64,000 nt of DNA from Flavobacterium pokkalii (GTDB lineage: Bacteria > Bacteroidota > Bacteroidia > Flavobacteriales > Flavobacteriaceae): contig NZ_NASZ01000014.1 of the NCBI RefSeq assembly GCF_014596575.1, positions 1 to 64,000 on the forward strand. The letters run 5' to 3'. The notes under the pieces are model-generated. The model was not told the DNA's origin and did not search any database. It saw only the letters and a program-made list of their open reading frames with translations. Both the position numbers and the translations under genes were made by a program. Positions 38,401-46,332 of this stretch are shown here, piece by piece; positions within the stretch are counted from its first letter, which is position 1, and the number at the start of each line of letters is the position of its first letter.

Positions 38401-38981
38401 ATATTTTTGCTATTGGCGAAATTGCTGAATTTGAAGGCAAATTATTCGGAATTACATCGGCTGCCGAAGAACAGGCTGATATTTTAGCCAACTATTTTGC
38501 CGGCGATATCAGTAGTTTTTATAAAGGCTCCATTTTGATGAATATTCTAAAACTGGAAGATATAAATCTTTGCAGCATTGGTGATTTGAGCATTCCTGAA
38601 AATGATGACAGCTATGAAGAAATCATTTTTTCGGATATGAAAAAACGCTATTACAAAAAATGTATTGTTAAAGACGACTTACTCGTTGGTGCTATTTTAA
38701 TGGGAGATAAAAACGAATTTGCCGAATTCAAAACCATGATTGAAAGCAAAATCGAATTGTCTGACAAACGAAACCAACTCCTGAGAGGAAGTGCTGCTGC
38801 TGCCAAACCTGTAATAGGAAAACTGGTTTGCTCCTGCAGTCAGGTTGGAAGCGGAAACATAGAAGAAGCCATCAAATCCGGAACTACCAATTTTACCGAA
38901 CTATGTAAGTCAACCGGTGCCGGACTGGGTTGCGGAAGTTGTAAAACCGAAGTAAAAGAGATTTTAGCTAAATGTAAGTGA
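35457..38981 (+). CDS. Nitrate reductase-type molybdopterin oxidoreductase fused to FAD reductase and BFD iron-sulfur domain
   Basis: The 1174-residue protein joins what is often three units. Residues 12-47 bind a [4Fe-4S] cluster (Cys12, Cys15, Cys19, Cys47 in TCSYCGVGC and GMLCSKG). Residues 50-690 are the bis-MGD molybdopterin part (SAVAGYKKTFGEDSVP, TGANPAWCHPILFRR, LTGQPNAMGGREVGGMAN, TTGRIRDQWHTMTKTG). Residues 700-1050 are an FAD/NAD(P) reductase with two dinucleotide folds (IAIVGAGAAS and VVIVGGGLLGLELA), as in NirB. Residues 1122-1174 are a BFD-type [2Fe-2S] domain (Cys1125, 1127, 1159, 1162). This fits a self-contained assimilatory NAD(P)H nitrate reductase; the substrate is inferred. 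Confidence 0.88.
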   Translation: MIMQNSEIKTTCSYCGVGCGIIVSKDSGNGVTVKGDIDHPVNRGMLCSKGMNLHYVANDTSDRILFPEMRWSKSHPMERVSWDEGLDRAAAVFSSIIKKYGPDSVGFYISGQCLTEEYYLVNKLVKGFLKTNNIDTNSRLCMSSAVAGYKKTFGEDSVPIAYEDIELADTFLITGANPAWCHPILFRRLEQHREKNPKVKVIVIDPRKTDTALSADLHLQILPGSDIILYHALAKRIIEKGYTDNDFIKKHTENFEAYKELVLATSLEKASQLCGISIKEIDQAVDLIGKAEGFLSLWAMGLNQSAVGVDKNTALLNISLLTGHVGKPGSGPFSLTGQPNAMGGREVGGMANLLAVHRELANPEHRQEVADFWGVDSISEKPGLTATEMFEALESGKMKAVWIICTNPMVSLPNSRQVEKALKNAKFVVVQEISHKADTAKYADLLLPAAGWLEKEGTMTNSERRISYLPKGINAPGEALPDFEILTRFAKKMGFKGFNFNTPEEVYKEYCQMTKNTNIDISYLNYNRLKHEGTFQWPVPDYGHPGTPRLFTDKKFYTPSQKAIFNLPTTIENTSVKPDDKFPLILTTGRIRDQWHTMTKTGKVSRLLSHIPNPYLEINPIDAFKNGIENGDIVVASSRNGDVRVKATVTDTIKEGVVFLPMHWGKQLENDLNRANNLTNTLVDPVSKEPDFKYTAVAVKKYEKPFQKIAIVGAGAASFRFIQNYRELNTTDEIVVFSNEVNPFYNRVLLPEYVTNELSWENLLKIRNDDGLSKLNITLKSGVGIENIDTTYKTIKDSRGEIHTFDRLILATGSRPFIPENAQLHLPGRFTMRRKEDADRLKNYLDQTKLDPENQHVVIVGGGLLGLELAAALKHKKVKITIIQRASRLMERQLDRISCKLLAEEVQLRDIQIYFDNEVSTVFESDHPNELEIALKSGRILTANAIVYAIGTVPNIEIAKEAGIVCGRGVKVNQYLQSSNPDIFAIGEIAEFEGKLFGITSAAEEQADILANYFAGDISSFYKGSILMNILKLEDINLCSIGDLSIPENDDSYEEIIFSDMKKRYYKKCIVKDDLLVGAILMGDKNEFAEFKTMIESKIELSDKRNQLLRGSAAAAKPVIGKLVCSCSQVGSGNIEEAIKSGTTNFTELCKSTGAGLGCGSCKTEVKEILAKCK

Positions 38982-38999
38982 GTACTCAGTACTTAGTGG

Positions 39000-39058
39000 T
39001 TAGTCCTTAGCATTTCTAAAGACTAAGGACTAAAAACTGTGGACTAAGGACTAAAAAA
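39000..39058. repeat. Short direct and inverted repeats in the operon spacer
   Basis: AGTCCTTAGCATTTCTAAAGACT is followed by GACTAAGGACTAAAA-type words twice, giving both an inverted and a direct repeat. It separates the nitrate reductase gene from the rubredoxin gene. It might fold into a weak hairpin; no T-run follows, so it is not a clear terminator. Confidence 0.5.
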
Positions 39059-39066
39059 ATAAAGAA

Positions 39067-40509
39067 ATGGAATTAACACGATTGATAGTAAAAGGTGGCG
39101 TTATTTCGCCGGGAGAGTTAAGAAACATTGTCAACCTGAGTTTAGAACAGGGGTTGAAAAATATTTCTTTTGGTTCCAGACAGGATATCATTTTTCCAAA
39201 TGGTTTTGAATATTCTGAAACCGAAAATAACGGCAAACTGCACATTGTGTATCCCAATGAACAAAGCGGAAACAATATTGTTTCTTCTTATGTTTCGACC
39301 GATATTTTCAGAAACACACCCTGGCTTACGGGCAATAAATTTTTGTATGTATTGGAACAATTTAAAGAGCAGCCTGTTCTAAAAGTAAATATTACCGATC
39401 CTAAACAACAATTGGTTCCGCTATTTACAGGTCATATCAATTTTATCGCTTCGGAACACGAAGATTATTGGTATTTGTACATTCGATTGCCTAACTGGCA
39501 ACGTATGGAAGTTTATCCGGTGTTGATTTACAGCTGGGATATTGCCAAAATTTACTACGAAATTGAGCGTCTGGTGAGCGAAGAATCGATGGGAATTGAT
39601 ATGATTTTCAATTTGGTTAGTGAAAATATTGATTCTAATAACCGAACCATTGACAAATCGTTAAATGTTCCTTTTTATCCATTTCCGTATTACGAAGGAA
39701 TGAATCGTTTGGGAATTGACCAATATTGGTTAGGCTTATACTGGAGAAATAACCTCTACGATTTAGAATTTCTAAAAGAAATGTGCGATTTGTGTTTTGA
39801 CTGCAAAATAGGAAAAATATGTATCACTCCATGGAAATCCTTTATTGTAAAAGGAATTCCAAAAGACCGAAAATTAGACTGGGAGAAATTCCTTGGAAAA
39901 AAAGGAATCAATGTGCGTCATTCGCTTTTAGAATTAAACTGGCACCTTCCTGTCGCAACCGATTGGTCTTTGAACCTGAAAACTTTTTTGGTGAGAACTC
40001 TGGATCAATTTGATATTAGTACCTACGGATTAACTTTCGGTATTTCCGAATACAATCGTGAAGGGCATTATTTTACTTCTATTGTCATTGAAAAAAACAA
40101 GTTGCCTAAAGATTTGGAATCCATCAAAATCAGAGACACCTATAATGTTTTGTATGCCAAACATTTCGACCCAAATACCCGGGAATATATTGTTCACACT
40201 CAGGATATTGACAAACTTGAATTGCCAAGTATTCTTATCGAATTGAGTAAAAAATACTTTAACGAATTAGGAAGCAACACAACAACTGACAATAATACGG
40301 CTGCAACTGTTAAAAAAGAAAATCCGGAATATGATGTTTATCAATGTTCCGAATGTTTGACGGTTTACAATCCGGAATTTGGTGATGCGGTACAAAATAT
40401 CGCCAAAGGTGTTCTGTTTGAAGATTTACCTGATGATTATTGCTGTTCTTTGTGCGAAGCTCCAAAATCTAATTTTGTACTTTTAACATCCGAAAAACAA
40501 GATATTTAA
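39067..40509 (+). CDS. Nitrite/sulfite reductase half-domain protein with C-terminal rubredoxin
   Basis: The 480-residue protein starts with a segment resembling the ferredoxin-like half-domain of nitrite and sulfite reductases (RLIVKGGVISPGELRNIVNLSLE, FGSRQDIIFP). A second one seems to lie near residues 255-300 (IGKICITPWKSFIVKGIP). The sirohaem-cluster Cys signature (CxxxxxC plus CxxxC) was not found; a Cys-rich CDLCFDCKIGKIC occurs instead. Residues 425-475 are a rubredoxin (YQCSECLTVYNPEFGD, CCSLCEAPKSNF), binding one iron. It probably carries electrons for or assists the nitrate reductase; the half-domain reading is tentative. Confidence 0.65.
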   Translation: MELTRLIVKGGVISPGELRNIVNLSLEQGLKNISFGSRQDIIFPNGFEYSETENNGKLHIVYPNEQSGNNIVSSYVSTDIFRNTPWLTGNKFLYVLEQFKEQPVLKVNITDPKQQLVPLFTGHINFIASEHEDYWYLYIRLPNWQRMEVYPVLIYSWDIAKIYYEIERLVSEESMGIDMIFNLVSENIDSNNRTIDKSLNVPFYPFPYYEGMNRLGIDQYWLGLYWRNNLYDLEFLKEMCDLCFDCKIGKICITPWKSFIVKGIPKDRKLDWEKFLGKKGINVRHSLLELNWHLPVATDWSLNLKTFLVRTLDQFDISTYGLTFGISEYNREGHYFTSIVIEKNKLPKDLESIKIRDTYNVLYAKHFDPNTREYIVHTQDIDKLELPSILIELSKKYFNELGSNTTTDNNTAATVKKENPEYDVYQCSECLTVYNPEFGDAVQNIAKGVLFEDLPDDYCCSLCEAPKSNFVLLTSEKQDI

Positions 40510-40535
40510 AACCAAAACTATCCAAAATACAATTT

Positions 40536-41087
40536 ATGAGTATCGAATACAAAACTGTTGATTCTTCTAAAATAACCATAACCGAATTAATGCTTCCATC
40601 GCATACGAATTTCAGTGGAAAAATTCACGGAGGTTATATTTTATCCTTAATGGATCAGATTGCTTTTGCCTGTGGTTCTAAATTTTCCGGAAATTATTGT
40701 GTAACAGCTTCGGTGGACACGGTAAACTTCCTAATGCCTGTTGAAGTGGGCGAATTGGTCACCATGAAAGCCAGCGTAAATTATGTAGGAAACAGCTCGA
40801 TGATTATCGGAATTCGGGTAGAAGCCGAAAACATTCAAACCGGAGTGATTAAACATTGCAATTCGTCTTATTTTACAATGGTTGCCAAAGACAAACAGGG
40901 AAAAAATGTAGCCGTTCCGGGATTGATTTTAACCACGCTGAAAGAAGTAAGCCGTTTTCAAAATGCTTTGCGTCAAATTGCTTTGAAAAAAGAAAAAGAA
41001 TACCAAAAAACCGTCGCAACCTTTGGTTCTATTGAAAACATTTTGAAATCAAAAGAATACAAAGTAAAAGTCGATTTTGAAAAATAG
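40536..41087 (+). CDS. Acyl-CoA thioesterase, hot-dog fold
   Basis: The 183-residue protein has the hot-dog thioesterase pattern: MLPSHTNFSGKIHGGYILSLMDQIAFACGSKFSG with the typical N...G.IHGG.ILS.MD motif, and VTASVDTVNFLMPVEVGELVTMKASVNYVG. It should hydrolyse acyl-CoA thioesters. It starts 26 bp after the rubredoxin gene, so it is transcribed with the nitrate reductase operon although no link to nitrogen metabolism is evident. A terminator lies 65 bp downstream. Confidence 0.88.
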   Translation: MSIEYKTVDSSKITITELMLPSHTNFSGKIHGGYILSLMDQIAFACGSKFSGNYCVTASVDTVNFLMPVEVGELVTMKASVNYVGNSSMIIGIRVEAENIQTGVIKHCNSSYFTMVAKDKQGKNVAVPGLILTTLKEVSRFQNALRQIALKKEKEYQKTVATFGSIENILKSKEYKVKVDFEK

Positions 41088-41151
41088 GAGTTGGATAGAC
41101 CCGACCGATTTTTTAAATCGGCCGAATCTATAAACAACATCTAAAAACGTG

Positions 41152-41180
41152 AAAAGCACAGTGTAACGCTGTGCTTTTTG
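41152..41180. terminator. Terminator between the two convergent nitrate/Moco operons
   Basis: A 10 bp perfect stem (AAAAGCACAG with CTGTGCTTTT) has T- or A-rich flanks on both sides, so it can end the nitrate reductase operon from the left and the Moco operon from the right. Confidence 0.85.
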
Positions 41181-41222
41181 TATTTAGAAAAATGACAAAT
41201 CTCTAAAAGAATTATATAAAAA

Positions 41223-42230
41223 CTACCCCCCAATCGCAATCATAGAACGATTATCCTGGTTTAAAAGTGGGTTATCTACCGCTTCCGGAGTAGTCATTCC
41301 GGCTCTGACTTTTTTCTTGTTTCTAATAGCTGCCGCTATAATATTTTCCAACTTTTCACCATTTCGATAAGGAGTGAGTAAGTCGGTTTCTGAATTGGAA
41401 AACAGGCAATTTTTAATTTTCCCGTTTGCCGTAAGTCGAATTCTATTGCAGCCATCACAAAACGGATTGGTAATGGAACTAATAATTCCGAAACTGCCTA
41501 AATAATTTTTTATCTTAAATTCTCTGGCGGTGAAGTTTTTTTCGTCCTGCAATTTCTCCAAATTAGATTCTGAAAAATGAACAGAAACCTGATTTAAAAT
41601 TTCCGTCTGAGAAACCATTTTGCTTCTGTCCCATTGGTTTCCGGCAAAAGGCATAAATTCGATAAAACGAATCGAAACCGGCAAATATTCAGTTAATTTG
41701 ATAAAATCAATAATTTCATTATCGTTAAATCCTTTAATCAAAACCACATTTACTTTGACCTTAAAATCATTATTTAGCAGTAAATGCAAATTATCGATTA
41801 CTTTTTCAAACTGATTGCGAAGCGTAATTGTGTTGAATTTAGAAGGAACTAAAGTATCCAGACTCAAATTGATTTTTTTGACGTTAAATTGTTTTAAAAC
41901 ATCAAGATGTCTGTCGATCAAAATTCCGTTTGTGGTTATGGAAATCTCTGTTTCCAATTGCGCTAATTTTTCTATAATTTCCGGGAAATCTTTACGTAGC
42001 AACGGTTCGCCACCAGTCAGTCTTATTTTGTTAACACCATGTTGCACAAATGTTTGGGCGATAGCAAAAACCTCATCGGCAGTCATTAAATCCTTTTTAG
42101 GAGATAATGCAATTCCTTCAGCAGGCATGCAATAAGTACAACGCAAATTGCATTTTTCAATCAAGGAAATACGCAAATAATTGTGTTTTCGACCAAAATC
42201 ATCTGTCAATATGGGGTTATTTTGTGTCAT
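41223..42230 (-). CDS. moaA: GTP 3',8-cyclase
   Basis: The 335-residue radical-SAM enzyme starts molybdenum-cofactor synthesis by converting GTP to cyclic 3',8-dihydro-GTP. The SAM cluster Cys are in EKCNLRCTYCMPAEG, the SAM-binding LTGGEPLLRKDF follows, and the C-terminal GTP-binding cluster is FCDGCNRIRLTANGKIKNCLF. The conserved C-terminal GG tail is present (MIAIGG). It overlaps the moaCB stop by 14 bp and is the last gene of the Moco operon. Confidence 0.97.
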   Translation of the reverse strand: MTQNNPILTDDFGRKHNYLRISLIEKCNLRCTYCMPAEGIALSPKKDLMTADEVFAIAQTFVQHGVNKIRLTGGEPLLRKDFPEIIEKLAQLETEISITTNGILIDRHLDVLKQFNVKKINLSLDTLVPSKFNTITLRNQFEKVIDNLHLLLNNDFKVKVNVVLIKGFNDNEIIDFIKLTEYLPVSIRFIEFMPFAGNQWDRSKMVSQTEILNQVSVHFSESNLEKLQDEKNFTAREFKIKNYLGSFGIISSITNPFCDGCNRIRLTANGKIKNCLFSNSETDLLTPYRNGEKLENIIAAAIRNKKKVRAGMTTPEAVDNPLLNQDNRSMIAIGG

Positions 42231-43131
42231 GATTTTTTCCTTTTAGGATGTGAAAAACATGTAAAACATGTGGAAAAACAGCATCCATAGATTCCTTCGC
42301 GCCATTAGCCGAACCCGGCAAAGCCATCACCAAACTGTCTCCGATTGTTCCCACCACCGAACGCGAAAGCATTGCATACGGCATTCTGTCCTGCCCATAA
42401 TTACGAATCGCTTCTTCAATACCCGGGATTCTATTTTCTAACAAAGGTTCCAAAGCTTCCGGTGTTACATCTCTTGGTGAAAGCCCGGTTCCTCCGGTAA
42501 AAATCACCAATTGATTATCCTGAGAATATTTTTTAGTTCTGTCCTGGATAAAATCAACTTCATCAGGAATGATTTCGTAATGCGAAGTTTCTACTCCGTA
42601 AGATTCTAGTTTTTCTACAATAATTTTCCCCGAACGATCTTCTTTTTCTCCTGCAAAAATAGAATCGGAACAAACAAAAACAGCTGCTTTTAAAACATCA
42701 CGGAATCGGTTTTTATAAGACGATTTTCCACCTTTTTTCTCTACTAATTTAATAGTTGCTATTTCGATGTTTTTATCAATCGGTTTCAGCATATCATACA
42801 TCGTCAACGCCACAATTGAGGCTCCGTGCATGGCCTCTACCTCTACTCCTGTTTTGTAAACGGTTTTCACCGTAAACAAAATATCAATCGTTAAATCCTT
42901 GATTTCATAAGCCACCGCCGTATATTCTATTGGCAGTGGATGACAATCCGGAATAGATAAATGCGTATTTTTTACAGCAAACAAACCCGCTGTTTTTGCC
43001 ATTTCGAGGACATTCCCTTTGGGAACTAAATTTTTCTCAATAGCTTCAATGGTTTCCGGCAAACTTACTTTTACTGTTGCCATCGCAGTTGCCGAACGTA
43101 AGGTATTTATTTTATGGGTGATATCAACCAT
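42217..43131 (-). CDS. moaCB: Fused MoaC/MoaB molybdenum-cofactor protein
   Basis: The 304-residue protein joins two Moco steps. Residues 1-150 are MoaC, cyclic pyranopterin monophosphate synthase (GNVLEMAKTAGLFAVKNT, PDCHPLPIEYTAV, TGVEVEAMHGASIVALTMYDM, KGGKS). Residues 155-304 are a MoaB/MogA-type molybdopterin-binding domain (VFVCSDSIFAGEKEDRSG, VIFTGGTGLSPRDVTPEALEP). The fusion couples pterin formation with molybdopterin adenylylation or binding. It is 3 bp after moaE and overlaps moaA by 14 bp. Confidence 0.93.
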   Translation of the reverse strand: MVDITHKINTLRSATAMATVKVSLPETIEAIEKNLVPKGNVLEMAKTAGLFAVKNTHLSIPDCHPLPIEYTAVAYEIKDLTIDILFTVKTVYKTGVEVEAMHGASIVALTMYDMLKPIDKNIEIATIKLVEKKGGKSSYKNRFRDVLKAAVFVCSDSIFAGEKEDRSGKIIVEKLESYGVETSHYEIIPDEVDFIQDRTKKYSQDNQLVIFTGGTGLSPRDVTPEALEPLLENRIPGIEEAIRNYGQDRMPYAMLSRSVVGTIGDSLVMALPGSANGAKESMDAVFPHVLHVFHILKGKNHDTK

Positions 43132-43134
43132 GTC

Positions 43135-43566
43135 TTATTTATTTTGCTTCCAAATGAAGTCTTCGTTTTCAAAAATTTCTTTACCAAAGATAGGCACTTC
43201 GGTTTTAATCCAGTTCACAATTGTTTCGGTCGCTTCATAAACTTGTGTACGATGTCCGGCAGAAACAAAAACAAACAAACAGATTTCGCCAGCTTTTACA
43301 ACACCCAAACTGTGATAAATATGCATACAAACCAAATCAAATTGGGCAAAAGCTCTTTCTCTGATGACACTTAAAGCTTCATTAGCCATTTCTTCATAAG
43401 CAGTATATTCAATGGCTTTTACCACATTTTCCTCATGAACATCGGCGCGAACCTGTCCCAGAAAAATATTATGCGCACCAATGGTATGTTTCCCCTGATG
43501 TTTCGCAATCGAATCGGCTATGAATTCAGGAGAAATTGCTCCTTCTATGAAAACTTTTTTACTCAT
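43135..43566 (-). CDS. moaE: Molybdopterin synthase large subunit
   Basis: The 143-residue MoaE is the catalytic subunit of molybdopterin synthase, which with MoaD inserts the dithiolene sulfurs into the pterin. The typical blocks are IGAHNIFLGQVRADVHEENVVKAIEYTAYEEMA, MHIYHSLGVVKAGEICLFVFVSAGHRTQVYEA and VPIFGKEIFENEDFIWKQNK, which includes the active-site Lys region. The gene is 55 bp after the moeB-like gene, with a copy of the CGCAGATT repeat in the spacer, and 3 bp before moaCB. Confidence 0.95.
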   Translation of the reverse strand: MSKKVFIEGAISPEFIADSIAKHQGKHTIGAHNIFLGQVRADVHEENVVKAIEYTAYEEMANEALSVIRERAFAQFDLVCMHIYHSLGVVKAGEICLFVFVSAGHRTQVYEATETIVNWIKTEVPIFGKEIFENEDFIWKQNK

Positions 43567-43578
43567 TTTTTTATATTT

Positions 43579-43602
43579 AACCGCAGATTCGCAGATTTTT
43601 AA
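43579..43602. repeat. Dispersed intergenic repeat (CGCAGATT family)
   Basis: AACCGCAGATTCGCAGATTT lies in the 55 bp moaE/moeB spacer and resembles 12351-12378. It sits inside an operon, so it would be transcribed. Confidence 0.5.
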
Positions 43603-43621
43603 ACAATATTATTGGTAAATT

Positions 43622-44689
43622 TTAAATTGAAATAGCATTATTGGCTATAGCTTCTTCTAATTTTAAAGCACCACCTGCAATGCTTTGTACTTTTTGGAAA
43701 GCATATTTTTTAAGTAGCTCAACCGCTGCTTTACTTCGAATTCCTGATTGGCAATAAATTAATATCGTTTTATTTGAATCTAATTTTTCTAAATTCATTT
43801 CCAAATCAGCAAGTGGAATTTGGAGTTGATTTGGTAAACTAATTTTAGGAAGTTCGGTCGCATTGCGTACATCCAGAAAAGTAACTTCTTTATTTTCTAT
43901 TTGTTCCAAAGCTTCACTAGCTGTTATTTCTAAAGTTGTATTTTCAGCAACATCGTATTTTTTTTCGAAATCCAATCGGCTAAATGGAGTAGTATTGCTT
44001 TTAACCAACTCAAATTTTTGTTGGTCATTCGTCAGCATATTATAAATCAACAATTCGCCAGAAAGTACATTTCCAATTCCAAGAATCATTTTCAATACTT
44101 CATTGGCCTGAAACATCCCTATGATTCCCACCGAAATCCCCATTACTCCGGCATCTACACAATTTTTACTGTTGGAACTTTCATCCGGAAAAAGACAACG
44201 ATACGTTGGGCCATTTTGATAATTAAATACTGAAACCTGCCCCTGGAATTTATAAATAGAACCATAAACAAAAGGTTTATTGGTTAACTGACAGGCATCA
44301 TTAATCAAATATTTGGTAGGCAAATTGTCGGTAGCATCGACCATAATGTCATAATATTCGAATAATTCAATGGCATTTTTAGCATTTAAAGTATCCGCTA
44401 TCGCATTAATTTGAATAGTTGGATTCAAAGATTCCGCCATTGCTTTAGCTTCTAAAGCTTTGGATTTTCCTATCGCTTCACTTTTATAAATGACCTGACG
44501 TTGCAAATTGGTAATTTCGATAGCATCATTGTCAATAATACCTATTTCACCAATTCCGGCCGCTGCCAGATACGGTAAAATAGCCGCACCCAAACCACCA
44601 GCACCAATGATTAAAACTTTAGCCTGAGTTAATTTTTCCTGACCTTTTTCGCCAACTTCAGAAAGTATAATTTGTCGATTGTATCGCAT
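43622..44689 (-). CDS. moeB: MoeB/ThiF-type adenylyltransferase with rhodanese domain
   Basis: The 355-residue protein activates the C-terminus of the sulfur carrier MoaD. Residues 1-240 are the E1-like part: nucleotide loop VLIIGAGGLGAAILPYLAAAG, DNDAIEITNLQRQVIY, and VDATDNLPTKYLIND. Residues 255-355 are a rhodanese domain with the catalytic Cys in ILIYCQSGIRSKAAVELL, so the same protein may both adenylate and sulfurate MoaD. The expected paired CxxC zinc site was not seen in full. It follows moaD by 26 bp in the Moco operon. Confidence 0.92.
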   Translation of the reverse strand: MRYNRQIILSEVGEKGQEKLTQAKVLIIGAGGLGAAILPYLAAAGIGEIGIIDNDAIEITNLQRQVIYKSEAIGKSKALEAKAMAESLNPTIQINAIADTLNAKNAIELFEYYDIMVDATDNLPTKYLINDACQLTNKPFVYGSIYKFQGQVSVFNYQNGPTYRCLFPDESSNSKNCVDAGVMGISVGIIGMFQANEVLKMILGIGNVLSGELLIYNMLTNDQQKFELVKSNTTPFSRLDFEKKYDVAENTTLEITASEALEQIENKEVTFLDVRNATELPKISLPNQLQIPLADLEMNLEKLDSNKTILIYCQSGIRSKAAVELLKKYAFQKVQSIAGGALKLEEAIANNAISI

Positions 44690-44715
44690 TATTGCTACTA
44701 ATTAGAAATTTGTAT

Positions 44716-44952
44716 TCAACCTCCGGCAAACGGAGGCAAAAGTGCCACAACATCATTAGTCATCAACATATAACTGTTTTTGTCCTGCACCATTTTTTGA
44801 TTGACTGCGATGCTATAAGAAAGCGAAGCCAAATCGTATTTTTGTTCTAATTCATCTACCAATTCCTGCAACGATAAATTAGCAAAAGGAATATTTTCTC
44901 CCTGAATATTTGTCTTCTCGGCTACTGCACCAAAATATTTTACACTTAACAT
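44716..44952 (-). CDS. moaD: Molybdopterin synthase sulfur carrier subunit
   Basis: This 78-residue ubiquitin-fold protein ends in ALLPPFAGG; the terminal Gly-Gly becomes a thiocarboxylate that delivers sulfur to MoaE. Its length matches MoaD. Its start ATG overlaps the last base of the cobA stop, and moeB, which activates it, follows directly. Confidence 0.95.
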   Translation of the reverse strand: MLSVKYFGAVAEKTNIQGENIPFANLSLQELVDELEQKYDLASLSYSIAVNQKMVQDKNSYMLMTNDVVALLPPFAGG

Positions 44953-45761
44953 TATTCTGTAACATTTAGATTTTGAAAAATAAACTCGTCATCACTATAA
45001 GCCGCTTTGGTAAAAACGGATAATTCAGAAGTGTGATTCACTACCTCACCTATCACGATAATTGCCGGAGAAGACAATTGATGCTCGGCAACCAGTTTAC
45101 TAATACTGCTAACTTTACCAATCACTTTTTTCTGAGTGTCTTTAGTTCCGTTTTGAATAATAGCAACCGGCAAATCATCAGTTCGGTTATTTTGATAAAT
45201 GGCTACAATTTCATCCAGTTTATGCATTCCCATTAAAATCACAACCGTAGCCGAAGATTGCGCCGCCAAACTCACATCTGTCGATAATTTATGAGCCGAA
45301 GTGGTTCCGGTAATAACCCAAAAACTTTCTGAAATTCCTCTTTGCGTTAAACTAATTCCATTAGAAGCCGGAACTCCTAACGAAGAAGATATTCCCGGTA
45401 CAATTGCAGTTAACAAACCGTGTTTTTGAGCAAATTCAATTTCTTCACTTCCTCTGCCAAAAACAAAGGGATCTCCTCCTTTTAATCTCACTACATGACC
45501 GTATTTTTGAGCCATTACTACAATTAACTCATTAATTTGATCCTGAGTATAAGCATGACAACCAAAACGTTTCCCTACAAAAACAATTTCTGCTCCTGCA
45601 GCCGCATATTGCAATAAATCCTCATTCACCAGTGCATCATAAAGCACTACATCTGCATCGCCCAGCGCTTTAATGGCTTTAATGGTAATTAGCTCTGCAT
45701 CACCAGGCCCCGCTCCTACTATTGTCAATCTTGCTGTGTTTGCCTTTTTCATAATCTTCAA
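44952..45761 (-). CDS. cobA: Uroporphyrinogen-III C-methyltransferase
   Basis: The 269-residue SUMT makes precorrin-2, the precursor of sirohaem and cobalamin. The motifs TIVGAGPGDAELITIKAIKAL, VVLYDALVNEDLL, VRLKGGDPFVFGRGSEEIEFA and VPGISSSLGVPASNGISLTQRG are intact. It is the single-domain form without the CysG oxidase/chelatase part. Lying inside the Moco operon, it would supply sirohaem for a nitrite reductase, but no such reductase is in the window. It overlaps mobA by 4 bp. Confidence 0.94.
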   Translation of the reverse strand: MKIMKKANTARLTIVGAGPGDAELITIKAIKALGDADVVLYDALVNEDLLQYAAAGAEIVFVGKRFGCHAYTQDQINELIVVMAQKYGHVVRLKGGDPFVFGRGSEEIEFAQKHGLLTAIVPGISSSLGVPASNGISLTQRGISESFWVITGTTSAHKLSTDVSLAAQSSATVVILMGMHKLDEIVAIYQNNRTDDLPVAIIQNGTKDTQKKVIGKVSSISKLVAEHQLSSPAIIVIGEVVNHTSELSVFTKAAYSDDEFIFQNLNVTE

Positions 45762-46327
45762 TTTTGGGTGTTCAATTCCTTTAATTCGGCAGGAGAATTT
45801 ACATTTCTAAATTGCCCGCTTCTCTCATCTGCCACTTCTATTAGCTGATGTTTTACTTTTTCCAGCAAACGCATCATTTTTAAATCATTATCTTCAATAG
45901 ACTTTTGCAAAACCGGAACTATTCTTTTCGAATAAATTCCAATCAAAGGGTGAATTTTATTGGTATCTGAAAAAACAGAAACTTCAAATTCTACCTGATG
46001 TTTTGCTATCAATTCCTGTAAAATTTCCGTTGAAATCAGCGGAATATCACAACTTAATATCAAATTCATTTCAGATTCCGAATGAACCAAAGCTGAATAA
46101 ATTCCGCCAACAGGTCCTTTATCTAATTCAATATCTTTTATTTTTTTATACGACAAATAATCATAATCAGAAGTATTTGTCACTAATTGTATATCCTCAC
46201 TAATAGGCAAAACCGCTGCAATAATATGCTCTATAAATGGCTTTCCCTGAAAAAGCACCAATCCTTTTTCCGACTGCATTCGGCTGCTTTTGCCTCCGCA
46301 TAAAATTGAGATGGTTACTTTTTTCAT
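45758..46327 (-). CDS. mobA: Molybdenum cofactor guanylyltransferase
   Basis: The 189-residue nucleotidyltransferase attaches GMP to molybdopterin, making the MGD form that the nitrate reductase next door needs. The N-terminal GTP-binding motif is ILCGGKSSRMQSEKGLVLFQGKPFIEHI, followed by DKGPVGGIYSALVHS and the metal-binding LSCDIPLIS. It is 5 bp after moeA and overlaps cobA. Confidence 0.93.
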   Translation of the reverse strand: MKKVTISILCGGKSSRMQSEKGLVLFQGKPFIEHIIAAVLPISEDIQLVTNTSDYDYLSYKKIKDIELDKGPVGGIYSALVHSESEMNLILSCDIPLISTEILQELIAKHQVEFEVSVFSDTNKIHPLIGIYSKRIVPVLQKSIEDNDLKMMRLLEKVKHQLIEVADERSGQFRNVNSPAELKELNTQN

Positions 46328-46332
46328 TTTTT

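Noticed and set aside
39067..40509. Full nitrite or sulfite reductase
   Set aside because: The sirohaem/cluster Cys motif was not found and the C-terminus is a rubredoxin.
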